Part shown: positions 19,766 through 29,448 of the stretch, in pieces
Position numbering within the stretch: the first letter of the stretch is position 1
How the letters are laid out: each line of letters opens with the position of its first letter
NCBI GenBank assembly: GCA_900177435.1
Contig: FXAI01000005.1
Coordinates: 47,897-111,896, forward strand
Source of the DNA: Alteromonadaceae bacterium Bs31
Lineage (GTDB): Bacteria; Pseudomonadota; Gammaproteobacteria; Pseudomonadales; Cellvibrionaceae
Direction of reading: 5' to 3'
Length of the DNA: 64,000 bases
Notes under the pieces: generated by a model
Database searches by the model: none
What the model was told of the DNA's origin: nothing
What the model saw: the letters and a program-made list of their open reading frames with translations, nothing else
Position numbers and translations under genes: made by a program

Positions 19766-21346
19766 CTAGCGAAACAAAATAGATTGGCCAACCCTATCCA
19801 CCAGTATGTTGCGGTAGTACTCCGCTTTGGCAATTTGCAAAAATTCCAGAGGGTTAAAGTCGTCTGTGATGACTCTACCACCTTCCGAAGGGATGGTAAT
19901 TTCCAGCTTGCTCAGCCATGCAGTGCTGGCCTCTGCGTTTGGCAGGGTGTTGGCATTCAGCTCTCGATCGGAAACGATAAATACGTAATCGGAAAATTCT
20001 TCATTCGGGGATACCAAAAAGTTTTTTCGGTGAGTAAATACAGAGTCCATGGTGGCCGCAATGGCTTGTACAGGTTTCAGGCGCTCTTTATCGGTAAAAC
20101 CGACAAAATTAATGGCCAAAACGCCACCAGGTTTCAGCTTCGCTTTTAATTCGTGCATCATTTCCTGGCTTAGCAGGTGAAAGGGTTCTGAGCCTCCGGT
20201 GAAGCAGTCGTGAATAATCAGGTCGTAGGTCTCGTCCAATTGCTGTACTTGGTAGCGCGCGTCGCCAACTATCACCTTACCGGTAGGCTTTAAATTAAAG
20301 TAAGCTTCTGCCGCATAAGCCACTGCCGGGTCAATTTCAATGGAGTCTGTTTTTATCCCGTATTTAGCCAGGTCGCTAACGAGGTGACCGGCTCCCAGGC
20401 CAATCAGTAAGGCATTTTGTGAGCCGGGCTTAAACCAGGGAAGCATGCTGACTACACTCTGGTAGCCTAGCAGGCCTTGGCCGGTTGGAATATATTCGGC
20501 GCCTATGGTGGATGCATCGGACATTAACCAGCGAATATCTTTCTCTTTTTGATCGACTACGCGTACCCAGCCGTAGTGGGTCTCTTCTTCGAAAACAATC
20601 TGGTAGCCTTCGTTTGCTGGCTTGTGGGCCAGTAACTGCCACAGTAAAGCCAGGCAGATAATAGACGCAGGTGCGATCCACAATGTGAGCCTATAGCCAA
20701 TATTCAGCCTGCGGTTTTCGAAAATTGCCAGTGCGACAGCAAGGCATAGAAGCACCATTGCCAGTACTACTAAAATGGCATAGGTACCGAACATTGGCAG
20801 GAGAAAGAAGCCAAGCATGAGGGTACCCAGCACGCTGCCAATGGTGCTAATGGCGTAGACATTACCTGCAGTAGAACCAACGTTTTCCAGTCGTTCGGTA
20901 GCCATGCGAATAACGAAGGGGCCTGCCATTCCAAGAAAAAGCAAAGGTGGAGTAAATAATACAAAGGCGCTGGAAAGTGCTCCGCCTCTCAAACCAAAGC
21001 CGTTGAACATTAACTGAACGGGTTCGCTCAGCACTGGAATAACAGCGACCATTACAGCACTGGCAAAAATTGCATGAGGCAGGCGCAGCCACACACCCTT
21101 ATCTGCGCAATGGCCTCCGATGTAGTAGCCCATGGATAAAGCCAGTAGCGAAACAGAAAGCAGTGATGACCAAACAACAAGGCTAACGCCATAAAATGGG
21201 CCAATAATTCGAGTGCCTAAGAGCTCTACCATCATCACCGCTGCACCGGTAATGGAGACCGTACCGTAGAATACCAGTTTGTCTAGGGTGTGATGTTTGG
21301 TTGTTTGTTCTTGCGCATCATTGTTTTTTTTATTGTTGTTTTTCAT
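19766..21346 (-). CDS. Membrane protein with spermidine-synthase-like domain
   Basis: 526 residues. The first 215 hold seven or so hydrophobic helices; the rest is a methyltransferase-fold aminopropyltransferase-like domain with LLIGLGAGHLVSDLA (nucleotide-binding Gly loop), SIEIDPAVAYAAEAYF, GDARYQV and YDLIIHDCFTGG (the D of the catalytic DxxTG-like position). Such fused proteins are common in bacteria, and their substrate is mostly unproved. The gene starts 27 bases after a gene for a membrane-anchored CBM2 protein, so the two are likely one operon. The cytosolic placement of the catalytic domain is inferred. Confidence 0.85.
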   Translation of the reverse strand: MKNNNKKNNDAQEQTTKHHTLDKLVFYGTVSITGAAVMMVELLGTRIIGPFYGVSLVVWSSLLSVSLLALSMGYYIGGHCADKGVWLRLPHAIFASAVMVAVIPVLSEPVQLMFNGFGLRGGALSSAFVLFTPPLLFLGMAGPFVIRMATERLENVGSTAGNVYAISTIGSVLGTLMLGFFLLPMFGTYAILVVLAMVLLCLAVALAIFENRRLNIGYRLTLWIAPASIICLALLWQLLAHKPANEGYQIVFEEETHYGWVRVVDQKEKDIRWLMSDASTIGAEYIPTGQGLLGYQSVVSMLPWFKPGSQNALLIGLGAGHLVSDLAKYGIKTDSIEIDPAVAYAAEAYFNLKPTGKVIVGDARYQVQQLDETYDLIIHDCFTGGSEPFHLLSQEMMHELKAKLKPGGVLAINFVGFTDKERLKPVQAIAATMDSVFTHRKNFLVSPNEEFSDYVFIVSDRELNANTLPNAEASTAWLSKLEITIPSEGGRVITDDFNPLEFLQIAKAEYYRNILVDRVGQSILFR

Positions 21347-21373
21347 TTTTTTGCCTAAGAAATATTTTAAAAA

Positions 21374-21967
21374 CTAAATACAAATATCGCCAGTAACGTC
21401 AACCCGCAACGGTGCTGTATCGCCGCCCTTTAAGCCAACGAAACTAAAGGTTACTGTTTTGCCGGGTTCGAGGTCTGCGTTCCAGGAAAGGTACTCTCCT
21501 GTGTAGGGGTTGCTGCCGGATAGAGCGACATCTGTCGCACTCAGAATGGACGAATCATCTTCGTATTCCCAGGTAACTGACCAGCCAGACACCGTTGTAG
21601 CGCCTTTATTAATGAGCCGGATCTGGCCGGTAAATTCGTATTGAGATTCACCAGAAACAATATGTTCGCACAACACAAAGTTTTGTGGCTCGAAAGAGGG
21701 TTGCTGTGTTGGTTCTTCTGTGGGAGTTTGAGTTGGTTTACTTTTTTCCGCTGCAGGAGGCGCTTTAATAGCCGGCTTTGGAGCTTGACTAGGCTCAGGG
21801 GCGAGTGGAGCCTTTTGTTGAGGTGCTCTTGCATCCGCGATGTGTGTTTCGGTGGCTTGCGGTTCAGGAGGGCTTTCTTTAAATAAACTAAAAGCTATTA
21901 CACCCAGTAGTATCAGAATGGCTGCTATGAGCACATTCCTGTTTTTTTTAGAATCTGTATTTTGCAC
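21374..21967 (-). CDS. Membrane-anchored CBM2 protein
   Basis: 197 residues from a GTG start. A single uncleaved-looking transmembrane helix (residues 12-28) is followed by a Pro/Thr/Lys/Glu-rich linker (about 30-92) and a carbohydrate-binding module family 2 domain (about 98-197). The two Cys near its ends (LCEHIV and GDICI) and GWSVTWEYEDD, GEYLSWNADLEPGKTVTFSFVG are CBM2 marks. No catalytic domain is present. It would hold a cellulose- or xylan-binding module in the periplasm, tethered to the inner membrane. It is probably co-transcribed with the aminopropyltransferase-like gene after it. Confidence 0.85.
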   Translation of the reverse strand: MQNTDSKKNRNVLIAAILILLGVIAFSLFKESPPEPQATETHIADARAPQQKAPLAPEPSQAPKPAIKAPPAAEKSKPTQTPTEEPTQQPSFEPQNFVLCEHIVSGESQYEFTGQIRLINKGATTVSGWSVTWEYEDDSSILSATDVALSGSNPYTGEYLSWNADLEPGKTVTFSFVGLKGGDTAPLRVDVTGDICI

Positions 21968-22068
21968 GTCTACTCAAAAATTTCGTTAAAGTTCAAACCT
22001 TAATAATGCCTGGGAAGTCTGGAGTAGTGTTTAATCCTTTAGTTATGAAAAAACCACATTCCTCTGTG

Positions 22069-22120
22069 AAAAAACCCCAATTAACCCCGCTGATATATTT
22101 GCGGGGTTAATTGGGTTTTT
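22069..22120 (-). terminator. Rho-independent terminator after the LPMO gene
   Basis: CCAATTAACCCCGC and GCGGGGTTAATTGG form a 14-bp perfect stem with a ten-base loop. Read on the minus strand it is followed by a run of six T. T-runs on both sides make it usable in both directions. Confidence 0.9.
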
Positions 22121-22147
22121 GCTACATGCAGTACTTACCTGCCTGGC

Positions 22148-23173
22148 TTAGTTACAGCTGCCGATAGTGGTCCACGAATTGTCGCTACCTGGCTCTGAAG
22201 CGGTATACCAGTTTGCTTCGTACAGGGATCCCTGGTGAACCATTTGGTCGCCACCGTTGGCGTGGTTGTATGCACCGCCGGACCAGTCTTTAGCTGTCCA
22301 GTTAGGGTAAACATTCACACCGTCACAGCCACCGCCACCGGAGCTGCTAGAAGAGCTAGAGCTGCTGGAAGAAGAACTGGAGCTGGAGGACGAGCTGGAA
22401 CTGCTTGAGCTGCTAGAACTTGAAGAGCTAGAGCTGCTGGAAGAGCTGCTGGAAGAAGAGCTGGAGCTGGATGAAGTACTGGAACCACCGCCGAATACAA
22501 CGTCAACACAACTGAAGAAGCGCTCGTAGGTCCACTCGTTGCGGCCCCACTCGGAGTAGATAACGTGACGGCCTGAGCGGCTCGGTACATCACAATTTAC
22601 AACGATGTGGCTGCCTTCTTCAGAAACATTGCCGTTTGAACCGAAATTACCCGCAGGAGAGAGTCTTTCGTCACAGAAAGGCTGGGATTCAAAGTCATCC
22701 CAAGTGAGCTTTTCGTTGGGGTTGAAGTTGAAGCCTGGCTTGGTGATATAGAAAACCAGTTCTTCGGTATCGCTGAAGTGTGGGCCGTAGCTAATATCCC
22801 ATTCAAACTCCTGTCGACCTGAGCGCATTGGCGTTGTGGGCCAGTCTGCAGCCATATCGTACGGAGCAGGGTTCCAGGTTTCGCCATCAAAACCACAAAC
22901 ATTCTCTGTGTTTTTGATTTTTTTGCGGCCCTCATGGTGAGCCACAACACTCATAAAGTTGTACCAATGTGAGTTCTGTCCACCTTGTGCGCGGTAGGCG
23001 TCAAAGGCGTCGTTACACTTGCCGCTCATGGGGTTATCTGGGCTTTCTTCCTTACCACAGTGCTGCTGGCGGGAGGGTGGTTTTTCAATATAGCCATGGC
23101 CGAAAGCCACGACTGAGAAGCTCATAAGGGCTAAAGCAGCCAAGCTTTTTAAAGTACGCTTCTTAAGAGTCAT
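22148..23173 (-). CDS. AA10 lytic polysaccharide monooxygenase with polyserine linker and CBM5/CBM73-like module
   Basis: 341 residues. Signal peptide 1-25 ends ...VVAFG, so the mature protein starts with His26 (HGYIEKPPSRQ), which forms half of the copper histidine brace of AA10 enzymes. The catalytic domain runs to about 228 and ends WTYERFFSCVDVVFGG. A polyserine tract of about 48 residues follows. The last 57 residues (NVYPNWTAKDW, GDQMVHQGSLYEANWYT, PGSDNSWTTIGSC) are a small chitin/cellulose-binding module of the CBM5/12 or CBM73 kind. It would be exported by the type II system and oxidatively cut crystalline chitin or cellulose. GGAG lies before ATG 23173. Confidence 0.95.
   Translation of the reverse strand: MTLKKRTLKSLAALALMSFSVVAFGHGYIEKPPSRQQHCGKEESPDNPMSGKCNDAFDAYRAQGGQNSHWYNFMSVVAHHEGRKKIKNTENVCGFDGETWNPAPYDMAADWPTTPMRSGRQEFEWDISYGPHFSDTEELVFYITKPGFNFNPNEKLTWDDFESQPFCDERLSPAGNFGSNGNVSEEGSHIVVNCDVPSRSGRHVIYSEWGRNEWTYERFFSCVDVVFGGGSSTSSSSSSSSSSSSSSSSSSSSSSSSSSSSSSSSSSSSSSSSSSSSSGGGGCDGVNVYPNWTAKDWSGGAYNHANGGDQMVHQGSLYEANWYTASEPGSDNSWTTIGSCN
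22340..22480. repeat. Serine-codon repeat in the LPMO linker
   Basis: A low-complexity tract of AGC/AGT/TCT/TCC codons (minus strand), with recurring 6- to 18-base units, encodes the polyserine linker. Out-of-frame open frames across it are artefacts. Confidence 0.8.
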
Positions 23174-24062
23174 TATTTTCTCCAGTAATAATTAGAGTTA
23201 TGTATGAGGTTCATCACTTTCCAAGAGACTTGACCTTGCCGTTATTGGTCTTTAATTGCCAAGGCCTAAGATAGCTGCAAAGCCAGATCCCGTGAGCTCA
23301 TCCAATCCAAACTAACCATTGTAAAAAGTTCACAGTGACTGTGAGTAATAGCAAATTCAATGTTCAAAAACATGTATTTGCGCCCACAATGACTTACCGC
23401 TAAGAACCAAAAATGTTGGCAGAACAAACTGCTTGAAGCTGCTTTGAATCAGGTTCCCCAATCTGTTACTTATTGTTTTTCAGAGTGGGAGCAGCCACGA
23501 TCATTCTGCTAGATGAGCCAGCTTAGTATTCTTGTATGCGTTCAATAAATCAACAGAAATCGAGCGGATTGGTGTGATTTTGTGTTAAATATCCGGAGAA
23601 ATTGATAAAAAAGCCTGCCTGATAGCAATTGGCTATGAGCTTAATACTGAGATTTATTTTGAATTCTATGGCTTTTGAGGGGGCGGTAAATCTTCTAATA
23701 GTGGCTTGAAGTTTAAATAGGGGTGAGTGTAGGTATAAGTTTTTATGCAAGTCTGGCGACTAAGTATTATTGCTCGCAAACAACTAGAAAAACTTGAGCA
23801 ATACTTCTTTTTAAGGTGTTAGCGCAAAATCATGTTTAGCTTGATTCCAAAGCTAACAGCCTTTCCTCTCAGCCTCTCAAGCACTGGTCTCGAATTTGAA
23901 AATAAGGCGCTACAGAAAATAGGGAATAAATAACTGAAACCATTTGCCAGTTACAGCGCTTATAAGGGCTAGGAGCCAAAAATTAGCTTGCGAGAGCCTC
24001 ACCCCAAGTGGGCAAGGCCGCGGTCGTTATTGTGCGTGTGCAATAGTTGTTGGCTATGGGCT
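23174..24062. other. Intergenic region upstream of the LPMO gene
   Basis: About 890 bases with low coding potential on both strands. It should contain the LPMO promoter, whose control may be substrate-dependent. I find no clear operator, RNA or small gene. Confidence 0.5.
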
Positions 24063-24992
24063 TTACTGGCAAATAGCACCGCTAATACGAGCATCGGAGA
24101 TTGAGTGAGCCTGAGTGGCTATGGGGCCATTAATGCCAAAGCTGACCTGCTGGCCTGGAAGAATGCTGCCATTCCATGCTGCGTTAATCGCTGTGAAAAA
24201 AGGCCCTGCGCCGCTTATTTCGCTGTTCCAGTAGTTGCTTATTGTTGCTGAGTCGGGTAGTGCTAGATCTAGAGACCAGCCCTCGATCGCTTGCGTAGAC
24301 TCATTGCGAATACGAATGTCGGCCACATAACCGTCAGACCACTGGGAGTGTACGACAATTTCGCATAGGGCTGGCGCTGCGTTTACCGCGCTGACCCTGG
24401 CGATACCATTGCGCCTAATAATGGCAATATGGTCGCTAAAGAAAAGCTCTTCAACGTCAAACTCGGCGCCTGCTGTTGCCAGTGCTGCCAGAATGCTTTC
24501 GTCGGTATCGTTACCTTGAGGCAAATAGAGGGTTCTTTCAAAAAACCAGCCATAGCCAGGCTGGTAGTTTGTTACACCTAAGGTTCTGTCGCTGAGTTTA
24601 ACCGGGCTTATGCCGTCGTTTTGCTCGTTAGAAATATAATCAGCAGAACCGATGCTTATGTGGCCCTGTGCTGGTTCGAGCCCAGCCGGAACGGGTGTAC
24701 TTGAATCAACATTAAAGCTAACCGGCTGATTTAATGCCTGATAAATACCATAAGGGTAAGAGCTCTGGGTTGATAAGTCGAAATCGCCTAAGGAGGCACC
24801 GAATACCCAGGTATCTGTGGTACTGCTCATGGCCTCGGTAAGCTCCCAGTCGGCGCTTCCTGAAACAGGCTCCCAGTCAATTTCGAGTGTTATGGATACA
24901 GTGTTGGTTTGCGCCAGTACGGCATTTGCAGAAAATAAAATAACTGTGGAAAGGCTTAAAATTAACGTTCGTAATAATGTTTTAACATTCAT
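24063..24992 (-). CDS. Secreted protein with C-terminal CBM2 and unrecognised N-terminal domain
   Basis: 309 residues. Signal peptide about 1-27 (ends AVLA). Residues about 28-205 form a beta-rich region that I cannot place in a family (ITLEIDWEPVSGSADWELTEA, GYGWFFERTLYLPQG). Residues about 208-309 are a CBM2: flanking Cys in LCEIVVHSQW and ISGAIC, with SDGYVADIRIRNES, IEGWSLDLALPD, INAAWNGSILPGQQVSFGI. No polyserine linker. AGGGA stands before the ATG. It may bind cellulose or bring an unknown activity to it. Confidence 0.75.
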   Translation of the reverse strand: MNVKTLLRTLILSLSTVILFSANAVLAQTNTVSITLEIDWEPVSGSADWELTEAMSSTTDTWVFGASLGDFDLSTQSSYPYGIYQALNQPVSFNVDSSTPVPAGLEPAQGHISIGSADYISNEQNDGISPVKLSDRTLGVTNYQPGYGWFFERTLYLPQGNDTDESILAALATAGAEFDVEELFFSDHIAIIRRNGIARVSAVNAAPALCEIVVHSQWSDGYVADIRIRNESTQAIEGWSLDLALPDSATISNYWNSEISGAGPFFTAINAAWNGSILPGQQVSFGINGPIATQAHSISDARISGAICQ

Positions 24993-25333
24993 ATCTAATC
25001 CCTAAGAAAAATCGATTAAAAACAGTTGGTGTGATGCTTGCTCACAGCATGCTCAAGTGTAGATAATGTAAATGTTGTGCTCAGTAAGCGGCCAATATTG
25101 AGAATGTAAAACCGATTAATTCCCTGAGTACATCTGAGTCACACTGAGAGCGTGGGCGATGTTACCCGAAATGGCTTACGGCAAGGTTAATTTTTTGCTT
25201 AAATTACAAAATAATACACGTGTGAACTAATGCGTGATGGTTACATTTGTTTGTGGTTTTTTTGTCGTTGCTTTGTTGCTTGAAAGTTGATCTAACTTTT
25301 TATAATTAAGAAAAAAACAAAATGGTAGGTAAG
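24993..25333. other. Divergent intergenic region
   Basis: AT-rich spacer between a minus-strand CBM2 gene and a plus-strand lipoprotein gene. It must carry two promoters, but no strong consensus pair stands out. Confidence 0.4.
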
Positions 25334-25831
25334 ATGAAGTCAAAAACTGTTTTTTCTTGGCGCGTTTGTTTTCTTTTTTTCTTACTTTTTACGCTGGTTG
25401 GTTGTGCTCAGAATAGGGCTGCTACCCCTGCGGTATATTTGCACCCTGCCTATGGTGAGGTTCAACTTCCTGATGCTCGCTATGATGCAGATAAGTTGGC
25501 GTGTAAAACAGCAGTCTATCAGCGAGGCATTTTGGTTGATGGCATATCAACTACAGATCTTGTTGTTATTGACGCTTACATCAAAGAAGCATTTTCCTGG
25601 TATGTGAGACAGATCCAGGCCTCGCGAAGTAGCAAGCGAGCAGCAGCTATTGGCTATTCTGCGGGTATGGCGGTCTCCGGTATAAACGTTCCCGTGATGC
25701 TTTCTTCTGACTACGGTTCGGAAGCCCCCGAAATGCCGGAAAAATATGATGATGCCTTACTGGCGCACGCTGAACTCGGGCGCTGTGTTACCGATAAAGG
25801 GTGGAAAAAAGCTCCAACACAAAGCCAGTAA
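25334..25831 (+). CDS. Hypothetical lipoprotein
   Basis: 165 residues from ATG 25334 (an in-frame ATG at 25322 is possible). Signal peptide with lipobox LVGC. The mature part has two Cys (LACKTAVYQRG, LGRCVTDKGW) and a small Ala/Gly-rich central stretch (AAAIGYSAGMAVSG). I do not recognise a family. It ends two bases before the convergent YgjV-like gene. Confidence 0.65.
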   Translation: MKSKTVFSWRVCFLFFLLFTLVGCAQNRAATPAVYLHPAYGEVQLPDARYDADKLACKTAVYQRGILVDGISTTDLVVIDAYIKEAFSWYVRQIQASRSSKRAAAIGYSAGMAVSGINVPVMLSSDYGSEAPEMPEKYDDALLAHAELGRCVTDKGWKKAPTQSQ

Positions 25832-25832
25832 A

Positions 25833-26345
25833 TTAATCTGGGAGATCTTTGTTTCTTGGTCTAAGTTTAATGCGACGTATGGTGTTCAAATTTACAGCCA
25901 GCAGGGTAAGCTCAAGCAGCGTTCCGCCAATGGAGCCAACAATAATATTGTTGGCAAGCCAGCATAGAGCGCCACATAAAAAGGCGATACGGAGTTTTAT
26001 CCCTTTTAGGCAGAACAAGGCATAGGTACCAATGCTGGTTCCCAAAATGGGAAACAGGTCCGAGGGGGAGTTGGACATGGTAATGCCTATTGTGAGAGTA
26101 ATCGCGATAAACGCCAGCGCTACCCATATCGAAGAAGTGTGTAATGCCAGCCATGCTCGCACCATGGATAGCGCAGAACTAAAACTCGCAGTCGGTGCGC
26201 CAAGCAAAGCAAAATGAACAATGTTGTTTAAGCTCATGATTACCATCATTACCTTTAAGCGCTTATCGTCTTTTTGGTAGAAGCACAGAACTCCCAGCGC
26301 GAAGCCAAGGAAGCCAAGCGCCTGTGCAATAATCTGGATAGCCAT
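25833..26345 (-). CDS. YgjV-family inner-membrane protein
   Basis: 170 residues, about five transmembrane helices, with the YgjV pattern AQALGFLGFALGVLCFYQKDDKRL at the N-terminus and a later CGALCWLANNIIVGSIGGTLLE. The function of the family is unknown. It is convergent with the lipoprotein gene and lies downstream of the ABC transporter genes on the same strand. Confidence 0.8.
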   Translation of the reverse strand: MAIQIIAQALGFLGFALGVLCFYQKDDKRLKVMMVIMSLNNIVHFALLGAPTASFSSALSMVRAWLALHTSSIWVALAFIAITLTIGITMSNSPSDLFPILGTSIGTYALFCLKGIKLRIAFLCGALCWLANNIIVGSIGGTLLELTLLAVNLNTIRRIKLRPRNKDLPD

Positions 26346-26415
26346 GGGTTTACATCAGAAACAAAAAAGGGCCGCTATTTTAGCAGGCCCTTGGTGATGG
26401 ATGGTACTGAGCTGT

Positions 26416-28224
26416 TTAGACCGCCTCTTTTGGCGTTTCAACCTCCTCCTCATTGCTGGCTGCTTTTGGCTCAACACTTTCAATTTTCTTACCCTGGTGA
26501 CCGTGCTCGTACTCTTCAAGGAAGGTGAGTAGCTCTTCGCGGTAGCGGTAGTAGTCCTGATGCTCCAGCAGTTGTTTGCGTGTGCGAGGGCGGGGCAGGT
26601 CTACTTCCATGATGTTGCCTACTTTAGCGTTGGGGCCATTAGTCATCATCACCACCCGGTCCGCCAGCAGAATGGCTTCGTCCACGTCATGGGTTACACA
26701 AATAGCAGTAACCTGTGTACGTTTCCACACTTCCATTAATACTTCCTGCAGCTCCCAGCGGGTGAGGGAGTCGAGCATTCCAAAAGGCTCGTCCAGAAGC
26801 AATAATTTGGGTTGTAGTGCAAAAGCTCTGGCGATACCCACCCGCTGCTTCATACCGTTGGAGAGTTCAGAGGCTTTTTTATCCATTGAGTCTGCGAGGC
26901 CGACGCGTGACAGGTAGTACTCAATAATGTCTTTGCGTTCCTGCTTGTTGCCGTGCGGGTAAACTTTTTTAACGCCTAGCTCGACGTTCTCGCGTGCACT
27001 CAGCCAGGGGAACAGGCTGGGCGCCTGGAATACGACACCACGGTCGGGGCCGGGGCCGGTAATTTCCCTTCCGTCGAGGATTATGCCGCCCTCGCTGATT
27101 TCATTCAGGCCTGCAACCATACTGAGAACGGTAGATTTACCGCAGCCGGAATGGCCAATGAGCGATATAAATTCACCCTTGCGCATTTTAAGGTCGAACT
27201 CTTCCACAACGGTGAGTGGGCCTTTTGGTGTTGGGTAAATTTTTGTAACTTTTGTGAACTCCACAAAACGATCATTGGAAAAATTCGGTTTGTCGATTTT
27301 ACTGTCAACAGGCTTACTTGCCGATTGCGCGCCCTCTTCAAATAGAACGCTATCCGGCACTCGTGCGGCCACCATTGCCTCCTTGGTCGGCAGGCGAGAA
27401 GTGTTCGGTTGAATATTTGGCAGAACTAAGGAATCGTCCGTTGTGGCTGCTTCCATGCCCACTTTAATTAAGTACTCGGTGATTGATTTACGCAGCGCGA
27501 TAAATTCCTTGTCGTGATTCATCGCAGTTCTTTCGCGAGGGCGAGCAATGTTAATTTTAAACTCTGGGCCGAGTGATGCTTTTGGGCCCGGGTTAAGAGG
27601 AATTACTCTGTCTGCCAGAAGAATAGCTTCGTCCACATCGTTGGTGATGAGTACGATGGTTTTCTTTTCTTTCTGGGATATATCGTTGATTTCATCCTGC
27701 AAGTTTGCGCGGGTGAGGGCATCCAGGGCTGAGAGCGGCTCATCCAGCAGTAGCAGTTCCGGTTGCATGGCCAGTGCGCGAGCTACCGCAACACGTTGAC
27801 GCATACCGCCTGATAGCTCTGCAGGACGCCGATCTACTGCGTGCGAGAGGCTTACCATGTCGATATAGCGGTGGATATGTTCGCTGCGCTTTTTCTTGGG
27901 CCAGCTACTGAATACCTGGTTCACGGCCAGTTCTATATTTCCATAAACCGTTAACCAAGGCATAAGTGAGTAGCTTTGGAACACAATACCCCGCTCTGGG
28001 CTTGGGCCGTTTATTGGCTTACCTTTAAATGTTACTTGCCCGTCGTCAGGTTCAATCAGACCGGCAATTGAAGACATTAGCGTGGTTTTTCCGCTGCCGG
28101 AAAAACCGACGATAGCAACAAATTCACCTTCCTCTATTTCCAGGTTAATGCCAGAGAGCACTTCAGTAATATTTTTACCGCTACCGTAACTCTTACAAAT
28201 ATTGTCGAGCTTTAGAAAAGACAT
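26416..28224 (-). CDS. Nitrate-type ABC transporter, fused tandem ATPase subunit
   Basis: 602 residues with two complete ABC domains of the NrtD/SsuB/TauB class. Domain 1 (about 1-255): Walker [10 protein letters not shown], signature [29 protein letters not shown]. Domain 2 (about 315-565): Walker [10 protein letters not shown], signature [29 protein letters not shown], and the switch His in CVTHDVDEA. In domain 1 the switch position reads LITNDVDEA, with Asn in place of His, so that site may be impaired. A linker of about 60 residues joins them, and an acidic tail ends the protein. It drives uptake with the permease and binding protein encoded upstream. Confidence 0.9.
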   Translation of the reverse strand: MSFLKLDNICKSYGSGKNITEVLSGINLEIEEGEFVAIVGFSGSGKTTLMSSIAGLIEPDDGQVTFKGKPINGPSPERGIVFQSYSLMPWLTVYGNIELAVNQVFSSWPKKKRSEHIHRYIDMVSLSHAVDRRPAELSGGMRQRVAVARALAMQPELLLLDEPLSALDALTRANLQDEINDISQKEKKTIVLITNDVDEAILLADRVIPLNPGPKASLGPEFKINIARPRERTAMNHDKEFIALRKSITEYLIKVGMEAATTDDSLVLPNIQPNTSRLPTKEAMVAARVPDSVLFEEGAQSASKPVDSKIDKPNFSNDRFVEFTKVTKIYPTPKGPLTVVEEFDLKMRKGEFISLIGHSGCGKSTVLSMVAGLNEISEGGIILDGREITGPGPDRGVVFQAPSLFPWLSARENVELGVKKVYPHGNKQERKDIIEYYLSRVGLADSMDKKASELSNGMKQRVGIARAFALQPKLLLLDEPFGMLDSLTRWELQEVLMEVWKRTQVTAICVTHDVDEAILLADRVVMMTNGPNAKVGNIMEVDLPRPRTRKQLLEHQDYYRYREELLTFLEEYEHGHQGKKIESVEPKAASNEEEVETPKEAV

Positions 28225-28236
28225 GGTTTGGCTCCT

Positions 28237-29250
28237 CTAGCGCTTGTCGCTGAAAGTAAAGAGATTTTGCAGGGTAAACATGAGCCGGTCGAGCAGGAAG
28301 CCGATTACCCCAATGGTAAGCACGGCAACCATTATGCGGCCCAGAGAGTTTGAACTGCCGTTCTGGAACTCATCCCAAACGAACTTGCCCAGGCCAGGGT
28401 TTTGCGCCAACATTTCTGCTGCGATGAGTACCATCCAGCCCACCCCGAGAGAAAGTCGTAAGCCGGTAAAAATTAGCGGAAGAGAAGAGGGCAGCACGAG
28501 TTTGGTGACCTTGGTAAACCAGCCCAGTTGTAAAACTCTGCCGACGTTCATTAAATCTTTATCGATCGATGCAACACCGAGAGCGGTATTGATTAGCGTT
28601 GGCCACAGGGAGCATAAAGTTACTGTAATGGCCGAGTTTAAAAATGACTTGCTGAACCAGGAGTCGTCGCTGGTAACATAGGTTGCACTAACCACCATGG
28701 TAACTATGGGTAGCCAGGCGAGCGGCGAGACCGGTTTAAATAGTTGAATTATGGGGTTCATGGCCGAATTAAATGTGGTGCTTAAGCCACAGAATATCCC
28801 CAGAGGCACGGCCACAATGGTGGCGATAAAAAAGCCCATAAATACTGTTTTAATACTCGTCCAGATCTGGTCAAAATAAGTGGGCGCGCCGGTGTACTCA
28901 CGCCACTTTACTTTTTCGAGCTTACCTTGTTCTTCGTACTTGGCATTGCGCTTGTCTTGGCGCTCGTAAAATTTATTTTGTTTTTCCCGCTGCTCGCGAT
29001 GGTCTTGCCACAAGCCAGTGGCTTGCTGGTAGACATCACTTGGCCCAGGGATGGTGCCGAGGCTGGTGACAATCTGGCTCGACATCTGCCCCCACAAAAA
29101 CAGGAAAACAGCAAAGGCGACAATGGGTATGCCCATTACCATCCACAGTTGTTTGAGTTGTTCTTTCGGGTCTTCTCCGCTTGCCAGACGGGCAAGTGGA
29201 ACGAACCACGTTAATCCTGAAATTTCTAAGAAGTGAATAAACTTGTTCAT
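28237..29250 (-). CDS. Nitrate-type ABC transporter permease
   Basis: 337 residues from ATG 29250; a TTG 36 bases earlier is less likely. It has an N-terminal helix, a charged cytoplasmic insert (REQREKQNKFYERQDKRNAKYE), then the five-helix permease core ending with the EAA-type loop: GRVLQLGWFTKVTKLVLPSSLPLIFTGLR region. Related to NrtB. The long charged insert is absent from typical NrtB. Gene order binding protein, permease, ATPase is the standard one. Confidence 0.9.
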   Translation of the reverse strand: MNKFIHFLEISGLTWFVPLARLASGEDPKEQLKQLWMVMGIPIVAFAVFLFLWGQMSSQIVTSLGTIPGPSDVYQQATGLWQDHREQREKQNKFYERQDKRNAKYEEQGKLEKVKWREYTGAPTYFDQIWTSIKTVFMGFFIATIVAVPLGIFCGLSTTFNSAMNPIIQLFKPVSPLAWLPIVTMVVSATYVTSDDSWFSKSFLNSAITVTLCSLWPTLINTALGVASIDKDLMNVGRVLQLGWFTKVTKLVLPSSLPLIFTGLRLSLGVGWMVLIAAEMLAQNPGLGKFVWDEFQNGSSNSLGRIMVAVLTIGVIGFLLDRLMFTLQNLFTFSDKR

Positions 29251-29407
29251 GTCTAAATTAACCCGTTTTAAAATCAAAGGCTGCAAGTTTTTACGCGGTG
29301 TAAGTTTTCAGCCTGTTTTTACCAAACGCTTCTTTTAAGCTAGTTGAGCGATTTTATGGCGACCAATACGCAAGTCCTTTTGCGTGCTTATTTAGTGATA
29401 CATCCGT

Positions 29408-29436
29408 CAAAAAAAAAGGCGGCAGCAAGCTACCGC
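29408..29436 (-). terminator. Terminator/attenuator between nrtA-like and permease genes
   Basis: On the minus strand GCGGTAGC-TT-GCTGCCGC (one G-U pair) is followed at once by CTTTTTTTTT. It lies 12 bases after the stop of the binding-protein gene and inside the operon, so it may let more binding protein than permease be made. Confidence 0.8.
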
Positions 29437-29448
29437 TAAGACGGGTGA

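Noticed and set aside
22315-22593. Minus-strand Ala/Pro/Leu-rich frame over the LPMO linker
   Set aside because: Out-of-frame reading of the serine repeat; no start signal or family.
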